Under the pieces are notes generated by a model. It saw nothing but the letters and a program-made list of their open reading frames with translations. It had not been told where the DNA came from and ran no database searches. Position numbers and translations under genes: made by a program. This document shows, piece by piece, positions 1-9,348 of a stretch of 64,000 bases of DNA (within the stretch, counting starts at the first letter, position 1; the number at the start of each line of letters is the position of its first letter). The DNA comes from JASHVB01 sp963762885 (GTDB taxonomy: Bacteria > Pseudomonadota > Alphaproteobacteria > Acetobacterales > Acetobacteraceae), in contig CAVXNH010000036.1 of the NCBI GenBank assembly GCA_963762885.1, forward strand, positions 186,001 through 250,000, given 5' to 3'.

Positions 1-1667
1 GCACATTCGCCAGTTCGCCCGGCAGATCCTCCCGCGCCGCGCCACGCGTCACCTGCGGCGTGCGGTTCACCGCCACGCCGGCCACCGCCGCGGCATCCGC
101 CAGCGACTGCCCGCCCTTGATCGCGGTCAGCAGCTTCGCCGCCCTTTGCTCCGCGGCGTGGCGCTGCTGATCGGCCGTCCAATCCTCGGTCACCTGCGCT
201 TGCACCTCCTCGAACGGTTTCGGCTCCGGCGGGATGACGTCCTCGACGCTCACCGCGTAATACGCCGAGCCGCCGGCCGACGGCGTCTGCACCTCGGTAA
301 GCTGCGGCGGGTCGCCCTTCTGCGCCTGGAACGCGGCGGCCACCAGCGCGGCCTTCAGTTCCGGCGCCCCCGGGATCGGCGCCGGCGTGCCGTCCTTGGT
401 GTTGCCTTTCGCATCCAGCGTGCCGGCCACGCCAGCCAGACCGAGATCGCCCGGCATCTGGTCGAGCGATGTGCCGTTGCCCAGCAGGTTGTCGATCTTG
501 TTGGCACGGTCGTACATCAGGTCGGTGGCCTTCTCTGCCAGCATCCTGTTGCGCAGCGCCTGCTTCACGTCGTCGAAGGTCTTCTCGCTGCCCGGCGTCA
601 CCTTGGTCACCTTCAGCACGTACCAGCCCAGCGCGCCCTTCACCGGATCGGCCACAGTATCGGCCGCTGTGGCGAACACGGCCTTGGCCAGGTCGGCATC
701 GGGAAATTCCGCCTGCGATGCGCATCGTCCAGCGCCACCGCCGACGCCCCATCCTGCTGCGCGGCCGCCTGCATCGCCGCCCAATCCGCGCCGCCGCGCC
801 ATTGTTGTGCCAGCGCCCGCGCCTTGGCCTCGTCGGCGGTCGAAATCACCTCGGCCGAGCGCTTGTCCGGCGTCACGTATTCCGCCTTGCGCTGGTCGTA
901 GGCCGCCCGCAGGTCATCGTCGGTGATCGGGATGTCGGCTTGGCCAGCGTCTGCGGCGACAGCACGATCGCCTTGATGCGGCGCAATTCCGGCTAGCTGT
1001 AGAGTTCCGGGTGGTTGTCATACCAGCGCTGCAGTTCGGCGTCGGTCGGCGGCGGCGCCGTTTCCGCTGCGAACGGAAACTCCACCATATCGGCCGAGCG
1101 CTTCTCGAACTGGGCCTGATACAGCGGCACGGCTTCGGCCTGCGGGCCGGCGCCGCCGGCAGCCACGGCCTCCAGCACTTGCCGCTGCGCCAGCTCCTCG
1201 CGCATCAGTTCGACAAACCGTTGCTCGGTAAGGCCGTGGTTGCGCAACACAGCCTCGAACGCCTGCCGGCTGAACTTGCCATCCTTGTCGCGGAACGCCG
1301 GCAGCTCATAGGTGGCGTCGCGCACCGCCGCGTCCGGCGTCACCACGCGCAGGCCACGCAACTCCTGGTCCAAAGCGGCCTGGCCGATCAGCCGCTGTAG
1401 CGCCGCGTCGCCCGCGTTGCGCTTGAGGTCGGCCGAGGCATCCTGGCCGGGCGGCAGGTTGCGCGTCGCCTGGTTGAGTTCCCGCTGGTATTCCGCCTGG
1501 AATGCCGCGCCCTCGACGGTCTGGTCGCCGACCTTGGCCACCCAGGTCGAGGTGCCGACCAGGCGGAACACGTCGCCGATGCCCCAGATGATGAAGGCGG
1601 CCACCATGATCAGGAAGAAGCCGCGGACGGGCCAGGTATCCAGGGAGCGGCGAAGCGTAGAAATCAT
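1..1667 (-). CDS. ppiD: Periplasmic folding chaperone PpiD-type (SurA N-domain/PPIase), frameshifted and cut by the window edge
   Basis: The N-terminus has a short cytoplasmic stretch, one membrane segment (residues about 14-32, FFLIMVAAFIIWGIGDVF) and then a SurA/PpiD-like chaperone domain. This is the inner-membrane-anchored PpiD design that helps exported proteins fold in the periplasm. The ATG at 1667 starts MISTLRRSLDTWPVRG. The frame meets an in-frame TAG at 994-996. The homologous sequence then needs frame changes near 945 and 715, and continues to position 1 with phrases such as GALGWYVLKVTKV, typical of the parvulin domain. The real stop lies outside the window. Sequencing indels or a true pseudogene are both possible; the intact downstream coding sense favours error. 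Confidence 0.8.
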
Positions 1668-2219
1668 CGTGCGGTATCCGTTGGCTGGGTGGGTTAAGCT
1701 AGGACCGGTCGGCGGCTGAGTGTCCCGCGGCGCCGCCAACCGCCTGGTCCGAACGCCGGCGTTGCCTCGCCATAGACCATCGGCCCCGCCGCCACCAGCG
1801 CCGCCGGCTTCGATCCAAGACCCGGGCCCAGACGGCGCGGGGTAACTCGACCCGCGCAAAATACGCCTGTCCCCTGGAGGGCCTGGGCTGCAAAGCGGAC
1901 CAAGGTTGGGGGAGGCGCCGGAGGGTCGCACCCCGTCCCCGGGCCTATCCCTCCGCCGTTTTAATGTCCCATATCCGTCTCAAAATCGCGCGTTCAAGTC
2001 GTGGCTCCACCCTACGAGACATCGGCGCATGACATGGGGACGTCGCGTGCGTTGCGCCGGGGCGATGCCGCCGATAACGGGGAGATGGCTCGAACGCAGG
2101 AGCGTATTCGCCGCAGCCTGATCGGGTTGGAGCAGGCCTGCCGCCGCCAGCAAATCGCGACGCCACGGCTGGCCGTAATCCGGCCCCGTGCGTCAGCGTC
2201 GGTGCATCCGTATGGAAGG
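1668..2219. other. Gene-poor interval upstream of ppiD
   Basis: I see no recognisable protein, tRNA or repeat in this 550-base stretch. Short open frames on both strands have the arginine/proline-rich composition expected of GC-rich noncoding DNA. It should contain the ppiD promoter, but no clear -35/-10 pair can be chosen. Confidence 0.4.
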
Positions 2220-3125
2220 TCAGGAAGGGCCGGTGGCTACCGCCGCGGCCGGCGCATATCGTTCTGATATCAGATCGGATGCAGCATCCGTCCCCTCGCC
2301 GATCAGGCCCCCCAGCATGCGGCGGACCGCGTCCTGAGTCAGCCTCTGCCAGTCCCAGTTGCTGCCCACCTTCCGGTCCTGCTCCTTACAGAAGGCCTGC
2401 TCCCGGTGCATCTTCTCCACCATCAGAACGCCAATGCTGCCGCCGCGCAGGCGGATGCTGTCGAGCAACTCATTCAGGAACGGACTGGAGCAGAAGCCGG
2501 GCACCACCGCGAGGTCGAGGCAGATATCGACCAGGGTGCGGCCAAGCGGGCGACGGCGCACCTGCGCCTCGAGTTCCTTCAGGGTTGGCATGAAGAGTTC
2601 GGGGTCGTCCAGCCGATCGGGAGGGACGGCCGCGGGTTCTTCCGCGCGACGGGCGCCTCGGTCTGCTGCTCGGCTGGCGTAGCCGGTTGCTCTACCGGCG
2701 CCTCGGCCGGTTGCTCTGTCGGCGGCTCTACCGGCGGATCGGCCGGCGGATCGACCGGCATGGTCAGTTCCGTAATCACGTGCCTGCGCGGTACACCGAC
2801 GCCGATATCGCGGCCCTCGCCGCCCGCCGAGCAACACGTTCTCCAGCGCTGTGGCGCGCAGGATGCCGCGTTGCAGGTGCGCCATGATCGCAAACAGTCG
2901 CCCGGTGCCGAAGCAGACCGCGATGGCGTTGAACTCGGGGGTGGCGGAGCGCTGCTTCGCGGTCTCGGCCAGATGGCGGCCGAAGCCGAGCATGATGCGA
3001 ACCGTGTGCAGCAGTGCGGCGATGCGCTCCGGCACGGTCCGCGGGGGCACGGTCTCCTCTGGCCGATCCGGTTGGGGATCGACGGGTGAGGCAGGACAGG
3101 CACTGGCGGTCGCGGCGTGCTCCAT
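2220..3125 (-). CDS. Hypothetical protein with a low-complexity proline-rich linker
   Basis: About 300 residues, unknown function. The N-terminal part (TVRIMLGFGRHLAETAKQ, FGTGRLFAIMAHLQRGILRA) is helical and looks like a protein recurring in Acetobacteraceae. The C-terminal part (residues about 180-290) is also helical, with GRTLVDICLDLAVVPGFC and SIRLRGGSIGVLMVEKMHRE. The middle (about 105-165) reads as Arg/Gly-rich in the listed frame. In the alternative frame it reads as PPVEPPTEQPAEAPVEQPA, a more natural acidic Pro/Glu linker. Two compensating indels near 2830 and 2630 therefore probably exist. Start ATG 3125 is the first in frame. Confidence 0.55.
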   Translation of the reverse strand: MEHAATASACPASPVDPQPDRPEETVPPRTVPERIAALLHTVRIMLGFGRHLAETAKQRSATPEFNAIAVCFGTGRLFAIMAHLQRGILRATALENVLLGGRRGPRYRRRCTAQARDYGTDHAGRSAGRSAGRAADRATGRGAGRATGYASRAADRGARRAEEPAAVPPDRLDDPELFMPTLKELEAQVRRRPLGRTLVDICLDLAVVPGFCSSPFLNELLDSIRLRGGSIGVLMVEKMHREQAFCKEQDRKVGSNWDWQRLTQDAVRRMLGGLIGEGTDAASDLISERYAPAAAVATGPS

Positions 3126-3178
3126 GCGATGTCAGTAGCATGTTAGGGAATATTTGTCAATGAAATTAACTGATGGGC

Positions 3179-3516
3179 CAGGACAATCGCATTTGAGCGA
3201 TCCCATCTGGACGGCACACAGCGGGCCTCACCGAAGATTGGGGGACAGTGCAGCGAAGCAAGCATTTCAACACGGATTTCACCGAGAAGAAGCTTAAGCC
3301 ACGGATTTTCACAGAGAAAAGCCGCGTGAGATGGGCAATGTCCGGCGCAAAACCTCGAATTAATTCAATTTTCTCTGTGCAAATCCGTGGCTTAAGCTTC
3401 TTCTCGGTGAAATCCGTGTTGAAATGCTTGCTTGCTTTTTCGACTGCCCGGTTCCGCCCGGACGAACGGCGCACCATCAAGTCAGTGCCGTCCCGGTTCA
3501 AACGCGATCGCCCCTG
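3179..3516. mobile_element. Short palindromic element A with terminal inverted repeats (MITE-like)
   Basis: The left end CAGGACAATCGCATTTGA (3179-3196) matches the reverse complement of the right end CAGGGGCGATCGCGTTTGA (3498-3516) with one gap and few mismatches. Inside is a long hairpin: the arm at 3251-3331 (phrase ACCGAGAAGAAGCTTAAGCC) is mirrored at 3361-3436. No coding gene is present; the apparent ORFs are translations of the hairpin. Both ends and outer sequence recur in the larger structure at 31382-33893. This is seen directly; calling it a non-autonomous transposable element is inference. Confidence 0.6.
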
Positions 3517-3885
3517 CGACGGAGCCGCGCCAATCCTCGCAAATCGTCACGGCCGGCTCGTATCACCATCGTCTCAGAAGTCTCCGAGTGAGATTCTGGG
3601 CAGCGCCCAGCGGGTAACTATCCGCTTGGCATGGGGTGATGCCTGCCGCTGGGCTGTTGCCGAAATGGCAGTCCGAATTGGTGCATGGGGTTCTGGCAGC
3701 ACACGTTGGTGGCGTCGCCCCCGGCCCACTCGGACGGCGCGGCGGCGGAAGGCGAGCGAATTGGTGCATGGTCTTTCGCCTGCGCACCTCTGCGCCTCTG
3801 TGTCGAATCGCGCCGCCGCCCGACGTGTCGGCCACGCCAGACAAGCCGCGATCCTGCTGGCCCGCGGAGATAACCCGATGCGCCG
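3517..3885. other. Repeat-derived intergenic remnant
   Basis: No gene is supported. The segment contains two imperfect copies of a phrase around GAATTGGTGCATGG (about 3676-3690 and 3758-3772) and a half-palindrome ending CTCTGCGCCTCTGTGTCGAA, both typical of decayed intergenic repeats. Confidence 0.4.
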
Positions 3886-4895
3886 TCACGCCGGCCTGCT
3901 GACGAACCTCACGGCACGCGCCTGTGCCTGCAAGGCCAGGCGCAGACGGTAAACACGAGCCGCTGGGGCATAACGGTATGGTTGCGGCTAACGACACCCG
4001 AGACGAAGTCGCGATAATAGGTCACCGGCAATTCGCTACAATCGATGTATCGCGTGGTGCCGCGGTTGGCGACGAACATGTGGTCGGTGCCAGGACGGCC
4101 CTCGATGTCCAGGTTCTTGCGCAGTTCCAGCGTACCTTCTGTGCCCACGATGAAGAAGCGGCCGTCGCCCCAGGTGGGCAGCCCATCGGGCGTGAACCAA
4201 TCGAGGCGGACATAACCGCGCACCGACGGCGTCGTCATCACCAACTCGGCGAAGTCCTCGAAACCCGTGGGTTCGGTGCCAAACACGCCGACCGCGCTAT
4301 GCGCGATCTCGGCATCGCCGGCATCCGCGAAGGCGAGGAACTGGTCGATCGAATGCACGCCAATATCGTTGATGATCCCGCCATAGGCCGGCGCGTCGAA
4401 GAACCAGGCGGGCCGCAACGCGCGGTTCAACCGATGCGGCGCGAGCGAGGTGGTGTGCACCAGCCGCCCCAGTTCGCCGGAACGCACGATGCGCAGTGCC
4501 TCCTGCTGCGCCGGCGACGCCAGGCGGCCGAGCGCCACCGACCAGAACCGTCCTGTCTCCGCCACCGCATGCTCTATCTCGGCAAGCTGCGCCTGTGTGG
4601 TGATACCGGGCTTGTCCACCATGACGTCTTTGCCGCGCCGCATCGCCGCGATGGCGAGGCCGGCGCGATCGCGCGGCACCGCGGCAATGACCACGAAGTC
4701 GATCGTGGGGTCGTCGAGCAATCGGTCTGTATTGCAGGCTGGGACATGCGGAAAGCGCTTTTGAAAGCCGGCCAGCACGCGTGGATCGGTGGTGTCCGGA
4801 TTGTAGCCCGCGCACTCGGCGCCGGCGTCCAGCAGGCCCTGCGTCAGGTCGTAGATGTGCCGGTGGTCCAACCCGATGGCGGCGAAGCGTGGCAT
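3886..4895 (-). CDS. Gfo/Idh/MocA family NAD(P)-dependent oxidoreductase
   Basis: This is a cytosolic Rossmann-fold dehydrogenase of about 335 residues, substrate not predictable. The N-terminal nucleotide-binding domain contains MPRFAAIGLDHRHIYDLTQG and VVIAAVPRD. The family's lysine motif follows as KDVMVDKPG (VDKPG for the usual EKP). The C-terminal Gfo/Idh/MocA domain includes GGIINDIGVHSIDQFLAF, where His and Asp match the catalytic GxHxxD pattern. ATG 4895 is preferred over upstream starts because GGAGAA precedes it. Near 3950 the frame shifts; the alternative frame continues VYRLRLALQAQARAVR to a stop at 3886, a better family C-terminus. Confidence 0.8.
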
Positions 4896-5177
4896 AGGTT
4901 TTCTCCGTTCCAGGGGACGGTGGCACGGCCGCACCGCGGGGATCAACCGCAGCCTCGCCGGCTTATTCGGCGGTCATTTGGATCGGCCGCGCACCGGCGC
5001 TCGCGTCGGCGAGCGAGAGTAGCGAATAATCGCATGGCGCTTCGACGGCGTTGCGCGGTTCTGTTGCATTGCACAAAAAACCTCGTCGGCGACAGCGATT
5101 AACGCGACGTGCGAGATGTGCCACACTGTACTTCGGGACGGGCAGAAGCACCGTCTCAGCGCTAGGGAGAGAGCAAC

Positions 5178-6241
5178 GTGGCCACATACAATGTGCTGAT
5201 CATGGGCGCGTCCTACGGGTCGCTGCTGGCAAGCAAGCTGCTGTTCGGTGGACACCGACAAGCTGGTGTGCCTGCCCAACGAGGTAGAGGCGATCAACAG
5301 CGAAGGCATCCGCGTGCGCCTGCCGATAAAGGGCCGCGAACGACCTGGTCGAAATCGACTCCCGCAGCCTGCCGGCAAGTTTCGGCCGATGGCCCGGCGG
5401 GGTCAATCCGGCCGACTACGACCTGGTGGCGCTGGCGATGCAGGAGCCGCAATACCGCTCGCCCGGGGTGCGCGAGCTGCTGGACGCCGTGGCGAAGTCG
5501 CGCGTGCCCTGCATGTCGATCATGAACATGCCGCCCCTGCCTTACCTGAAGCGCATCCCCGGCGTCGACGCCGACGCGTGCCGCACGGCGTACACCGATG
5601 CCAGCGTGTGGGACCATTTCGATCCCGCGCTGGTCACCCTGTGCAGCCCCGACCCGCAGGCGTTCCGCCCGCCGGAAGAGAAGGTCAACGTGCTGCAGGT
5701 GCGGCTGCCGACCAACTTCAAGGTGGCGCGTTTTGTCGACGACGCGCCGACCGCGATCCTGCGCCGGATGCAGCCGACATCGAAGCCGTGCGTTTCGACC
5801 CCGGCGACGGCGAGATCGAACTGCCGGTGAAGCTCAAGGTGCATGATCGGTGTTCGTGCCGCTGGCCAAGTGGGCGATGCTGCTGGCCGGCAATTATCGC
5901 TGCGTGCACGAGGACGCGATGCGCTCGATCAAGGACGCGGTGCACAGCGACCTCGAGGCCACGCGCGCGGTCTACAACTGGGTGTGCGATTCTGTGCATG
6001 TCGCTGGGCGCCGGCCGGACGACTGGTGCCGTTCGAGAAGTACGCCGCGGCGGCGAGGTCGCTGATCCGCCGTCCTCGGCGGCGCGGGCTCTGTTCAATG
6101 GGGCGCCGAATATCGAGCGGGTGGACCGGCTGGTGCAGACGATCGCGGCGGCAGCGGGGCAAGCGCAACGCGACGCTGGACGAGACGGTCGCGCTGGTCG
6201 ATGGCTGGCTGGAGAGGAACCGGAAGAAGGCGGTGGCCTGA
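5178..6241 (+). pseudogene. Rossmann-fold dehydrogenase-like protein, multiply frameshifted
   Basis: The frame opens with MATYNVLIMGASYGSLLASK, a dinucleotide-binding signature like that of ketopantoate-reductase/opine-dehydrogenase relatives. It then runs through all three frames: DTDKLVCLPNEVEAINSEGI; YDLVALAMQEPQYRSPGVRE with VPCMSIMNMPPLPYLKRIPG; KWAMLLAGNYRCVHEDAMRS; and finally NATLDETVALVDGWLERN to the stop at 6241. At least five indels in about 1.06 kb are needed, more than in any neighbour. Either this is a genuinely decaying gene or a local error hot spot. The exact enzymatic role is not assignable. Confidence 0.6.
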
Positions 6242-6272
6242 TCGTTCGAGCGAGGCCCTGCGGCCGACACGG

Positions 6273-6670
6273 CTACGCCGGCGCGAAGCCGCGCAACCGC
6301 AGGGCCTTGCGATCGAATGTCGCGGTGTGCGCGCAGCCTTCGCTGCGGCCGATGGCGGCGATCAGAGCGTCGGCAAAGGTGCCGAGCCCTTCTTTCAACG
6401 CGACCATGGCCGCGTAAACCTCCTGCTCCCGCTCCACGAGCAAGCGGTCGGCAGCGAGCAGCCGCTCGATCGCCGCGGCGATCTCGGCGGCGGTGAAGCG
6501 GTAGGCACGGTCAAGCACCCAGGCCGTCTCCGCCATGACGACGGTGACTGATGAAGCCCGGATCAGCCTCCGACAACCGCCGCTCCATTAACGCGGTGGC
6601 ACGCGGTGACTTGGACAGGGTCGTCCTGTGCGAGATAACGCACCAGCACGTTGGTATCGAGGCCAATCAC
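6273..6670 (-). pseudogene. vapC: VapC-type PIN-domain toxin, frame broken
   Basis: GTG at 6670 overlaps the antitoxin stop (GTGA) and begins VIGLDTNVLVRYLAQDDPVQV, the PIN-domain start with the first acidic residue (D in LDTNVL). The middle (around 6540-6610) needs two frame changes through MERRLSEADPGFIS. The C-terminal half then reads AETAWVLDRAYRFTAAEIAA, FADALIAAIGRSEGCAHTATFD to 6273, carrying the later acidic residues (FADALI, TFD). VapC toxins are RNases neutralised by VapB. As written, the toxin cannot be made full length. Confidence 0.75.
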
Positions 6671-6960
6671 CGCGGCGTACCCGATGACCTCCGCTTGCGT
6701 TTGCGGCCGTCGGTGCGAGCAGCGGTTAGTCCGGCCGCAATCGCTGCGTCCATATCCTCGAGCGTCACATGCGAACCGCGCGGCCGGAGCATGCCCCGCA
6801 GCGCGGAGATCGGCAGCTTCGGCAGCAAAACCACGCTGCCATCGGGGTGAACGAAGAACTTCACCCGATCGCCTGGCTTCAACCCGAGATGTTCGCGGAT
6901 CGCTTTCGGGATCCTGGCCTGGCCTTTGATCGTGAGTGCGGATTCCATGGAATGCCCCAT
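6667..6960 (-). CDS. vapB: AbrB/MazE-type antitoxin (VapB-like)
   Basis: 97 residues. The N-terminal SpoVT/AbrB swapped-hairpin domain reads SALTIKGQARIPKAIREHLG, followed by KPGDRVKFFVHPDGSVVLLP. The C-terminal tail (MLRPRGSHVTLEDMDAAIAA) is the toxin-binding segment. It is translationally coupled to the PIN toxin by a 4-base overlap. A perfect inverted repeat directly upstream of the ATG is a likely autoregulatory operator. ATG 6960 is taken; an alternative ATG at 6948 (MESALTIKG) is equally possible. The antitoxin is intact although its partner is broken. Confidence 0.85.
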   Translation of the reverse strand: MGHSMESALTIKGQARIPKAIREHLGLKPGDRVKFFVHPDGSVVLLPKLPISALRGMLRPRGSHVTLEDMDAAIAAGLTAARTDGRKRKRRSSGTPR

Positions 6961-6978
6961 TACATTGGTCGGAATGTA
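6961..6978. promoter_or_regulatory. Inverted repeat upstream of vapB, probable operator
   Basis: TACATT-N6-AATGTA is a perfect 6+6 palindrome ending one base before the vapB start codon. Position and symmetry fit autorepression by the AbrB-type antitoxin/toxin complex. Binding is inferred. Confidence 0.5.
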
Positions 6979-7155
6979 ATACCGGGATCGGACGCGTCAA
7001 GCTGGAGCACCAGAGCGTTTTCACCCTGACCGGAATCCTGAGCCTGCTGTCATTGCCTGGACCGCTGCGCGTGCGTTGATGCTATACCAACCCGCCGAAC
7101 GATTGACCAACCCGCCAAACGATTGAGTCTCGACCGCTTCGCACGGACCGCCCCA

Positions 7156-7277
7156 ACCGTCATGGCCGGCCCTGTGCCGGCCATCCACGCCTTGCCTTCG
7201 TGCACGCGACAAAAGGCGTGGATGGCCGGCACAAGCCCCGGGACAAGCGCCCGGGGCCATGGGCCGGCCATGACGGT
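7156..7277. repeat. Long intergenic palindrome, GTCATGGCCGG family
   Basis: The arms run inward from ACCGTCATGGCC (left) and GGCCATGACGGT (right), with internal CCATCCACGCCTT / AAGGCGTGGATGG. The right arm carries an extra GC-rich piece around CCCGGGACAAGCGCCCGGG. Same family as the palindromes at 9247, 24500, 27160, 30304 and 40800. Confidence 0.8.
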
Positions 7278-7340
7278 TAGGGACGGCCGTTGTCTTGGTA
7301 CGTCATACGTCGCTGTGCGCCTCGCAATGGCAGTGCAACA

Positions 7341-7460
7341 CAGGTGCTACTGGCATCTGGTAAATTTATAAGAGAAGGTCGCCAAGACGCAGAGATCGCC
7401 AAGTGTGCTGCTTGGCGGTCTCTGCGTCTTGGCGGACTTCTCTTATAAATTTACCAGATG
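7341..7460. repeat. Long hairpin, GGTAAATTTATAAGAG family
   Basis: The left arm CATCTGGTAAATTTATAAGA and its mirror TCTTATAAATTTACCAGATG (7441-7460) flank an internal pair CGCCAAGACGCAGAGATCGC / GGTCTCTGCGTCTTGGCG. It shares its outer part, including CAGGTGCT...CTGGC upstream, with the hairpin at 61783-61916, so it is a dispersed repeat. No gene lies in 6979-7558. Confidence 0.75.
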
Positions 7461-7558
7461 CGAACAGACTCTTGCGGTGCCTGACCGCTCATCAACACCG
7501 ATGGGCTGTCCAGAGAGTGCGGGGATTTCGGGGACTCAAACGGAACCTTACCGAAGCG

Positions 7559-9200
7559 CTACGGACTTGCCGCGGTGTTGGCCTTGGCGGCTGCCTGCTT
7601 CGCCGGCCCCTTACGACCAACCCTCGGAGTTCCCCCCAATCCCCCGCCCCAAATGCCAGCGCCGCCACACCGTAGACAACCATCCCCACGGCCACCAGCG
7701 CCGGCCAGAGCGCCGATCCGCACCACACCCATGCAGCGGCGACGCGAACAGCACGTGCTGCGTGGCGGCCAGCGCCAGCCCCATCGCTCCGGCCGCAGCC
7801 AGCATCCCCGCCGAGCGCCGCCACAGTTGCGCGTCCGGGCGAAGGTGACCGTGCCGTGCCAGCACCACCCCCAGGCAGCCGACGTTGAACATCGCCGCCA
7901 GGCTGGTCGCCAGCGCCGGCCCGATATGCGCCAGTGCCGGCAGCCAGGCCGCATACGGCGCCGGCACGGTGGCACCGACGCTCGACACGATGTAGCCGAG
8001 ATTGAACACGACGTTCATCGCCAGGTTCAGCACGACCGCGACGACACCGATCTTCACCGGCGTCGCCATGTCGCCGCGGGCGAAGAACCCCGGCGCCACC
8101 ACCTTCACCAGCACGAAGGCCGGCAGCCCCAGCGCATAGGCGGCGAGCGACTGGGCCGACAGCCGCACGCTCTCCGGGTCGAATTCGCCGCGGCCGAATA
8201 GCACCGACATGACAGGCAGTGCCGACACGATCAGCGCCACCGCCGCGGGCAACGTCAGGAACAGGGCGTACTCAATCGCCCGGTTCAGCGTGCCGACCGA
8301 CGCCTCGCCCTCCCCTGCCCGCACCTGGCGCGACAGCAGCGGCAGCAGCGCAGTGCCCACGGCGGTGCCGATCACACCCAGCGGCAGTTGCTGCACCCGG
8401 TCGGCATAATATAGCAGCGACACCGTGCCGGGCGGCAGCAGGCTGGAGATGATGACGTCCATCGCCAGGTTGAGCTGGGTCACGCCGGCGCCCACCAAGC
8501 CGGGCAGCATGCGCCGTAATAGCAGCCTCACCTGCGGCGTCAGCCGGGGCCGTGGCAGCCGCAGCCCCATGCCGGCGCGCTGCATCGCCCACATCAGCAG
8601 CCCAAGTTGCGCCACGCCCGCGACGGTGACGCCCCAGGACAGCGCGTGCCCCGCCGTCGGCACGTAGGGCGTCAGCCACAGCATGCAGGAGATCGAGATG
8701 ACGTTGAACAGCAGATACGAGGCTGAGGCGGCGGTGAACCGGTCCAGCCCGTTCAGCACGCCGGACACCAGCGCGGCGAGGCAGATCAGCAGCACGTAGG
8801 GAAAGGTGATGCGCGACAGGCTGACCGCGAGGTCGAACTTCGCCGGGATCGCCTCGAAGCCCGGCGCCAGCACCGCCATCAACTGCGGCATGAAGATCTC
8901 GCCGACGATGGTCAGGCCGCCGAGCCAGAAGGCCATGACGGCGAAGGTCTCCTCCGCGAAGTGGTGGGCGGCGGGGCGGCCCTCGGCGGCAAGCATGCCA
9001 GAGAACGAGGGGACGAACGCGGCGTTGAACGCGCCCTCGCCGAACAGGCGGCGGAACAGGTTGGGCAGTTTCTGGGCGACGAAGAAAGCGTCGGCGATCG
9101 GGCCGGCGCCGAGTATCGCCGCGATCAGCATATCGCGCACGAAGCCGAGCACGCGGCTTGCCATGGTCCAGCCGCCGACAGTCAGGACATTGCGGAGCAT
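7559..9200 (-). CDS. murJ: Lipid II flippase MurJ (MviN)
   Basis: Polytopic inner-membrane flippase (MOP superfamily) that moves lipid-linked peptidoglycan precursor outward. It starts MLRNVLTVGGWTMASRVLGF at ATG 9200. Family landmarks include RDMLIAAILGAGPIADAFF, KLPNLFRRLFGEGAFNAAFV and DRVQQLPLGVIGTAVGTALL. About 14 membrane helices can be counted. After QHVLFASPL the frame must change twice (near 7740 and 7620) to keep the last helices (ALWPALVAVGMVVYGVAAL) and end KQAAAKANTAASP at 7559. As MurJ is normally essential, these shifts are probably sequence errors. It lies downstream of gpsA, separated by a palindrome. Confidence 0.9.
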
Positions 9201-9246
9201 TTCTTCCGTCTAGCCCAGGAGGGCGATTCCGTCGCCTGTCGCATCC

Positions 9247-9331
9247 GTCATGGTCGGCGAAGGCCGGCTATCCACGACTTTTCTGCATGCCGTCACGAAG
9301 TCGTGGATGCCCGGCCTTCGCCGACCATGAC
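9247..9331. repeat. Palindrome between gpsA and murJ
   Basis: Left GTCATGGTCGGCGAAGGCCG mirrors right CGGCCTTCGCCGACCATGAC around an internal CCACGACTT / AAGTCGTGG pair. Same GTCATGGCCGG family. It fills the gap in a leftward operon and could act as an intercistronic hairpin or attenuator. Confidence 0.8.
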
Positions 9332-9348
9332 GCGAGGACGGTGGCTGG

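Noticed and set aside
1890..2020. tRNA-like 3' end (GTTCAAGTCGTGGCTCCACC)
   Set aside because: No pairing acceptor stem, D-arm or anticodon arm could be built.
3166..3501. Small protein containing HFNTDFTEKK and FSVKSVLKCLL
   Set aside because: Translation of the two arms of the element A hairpin; both strands give equivalent products.
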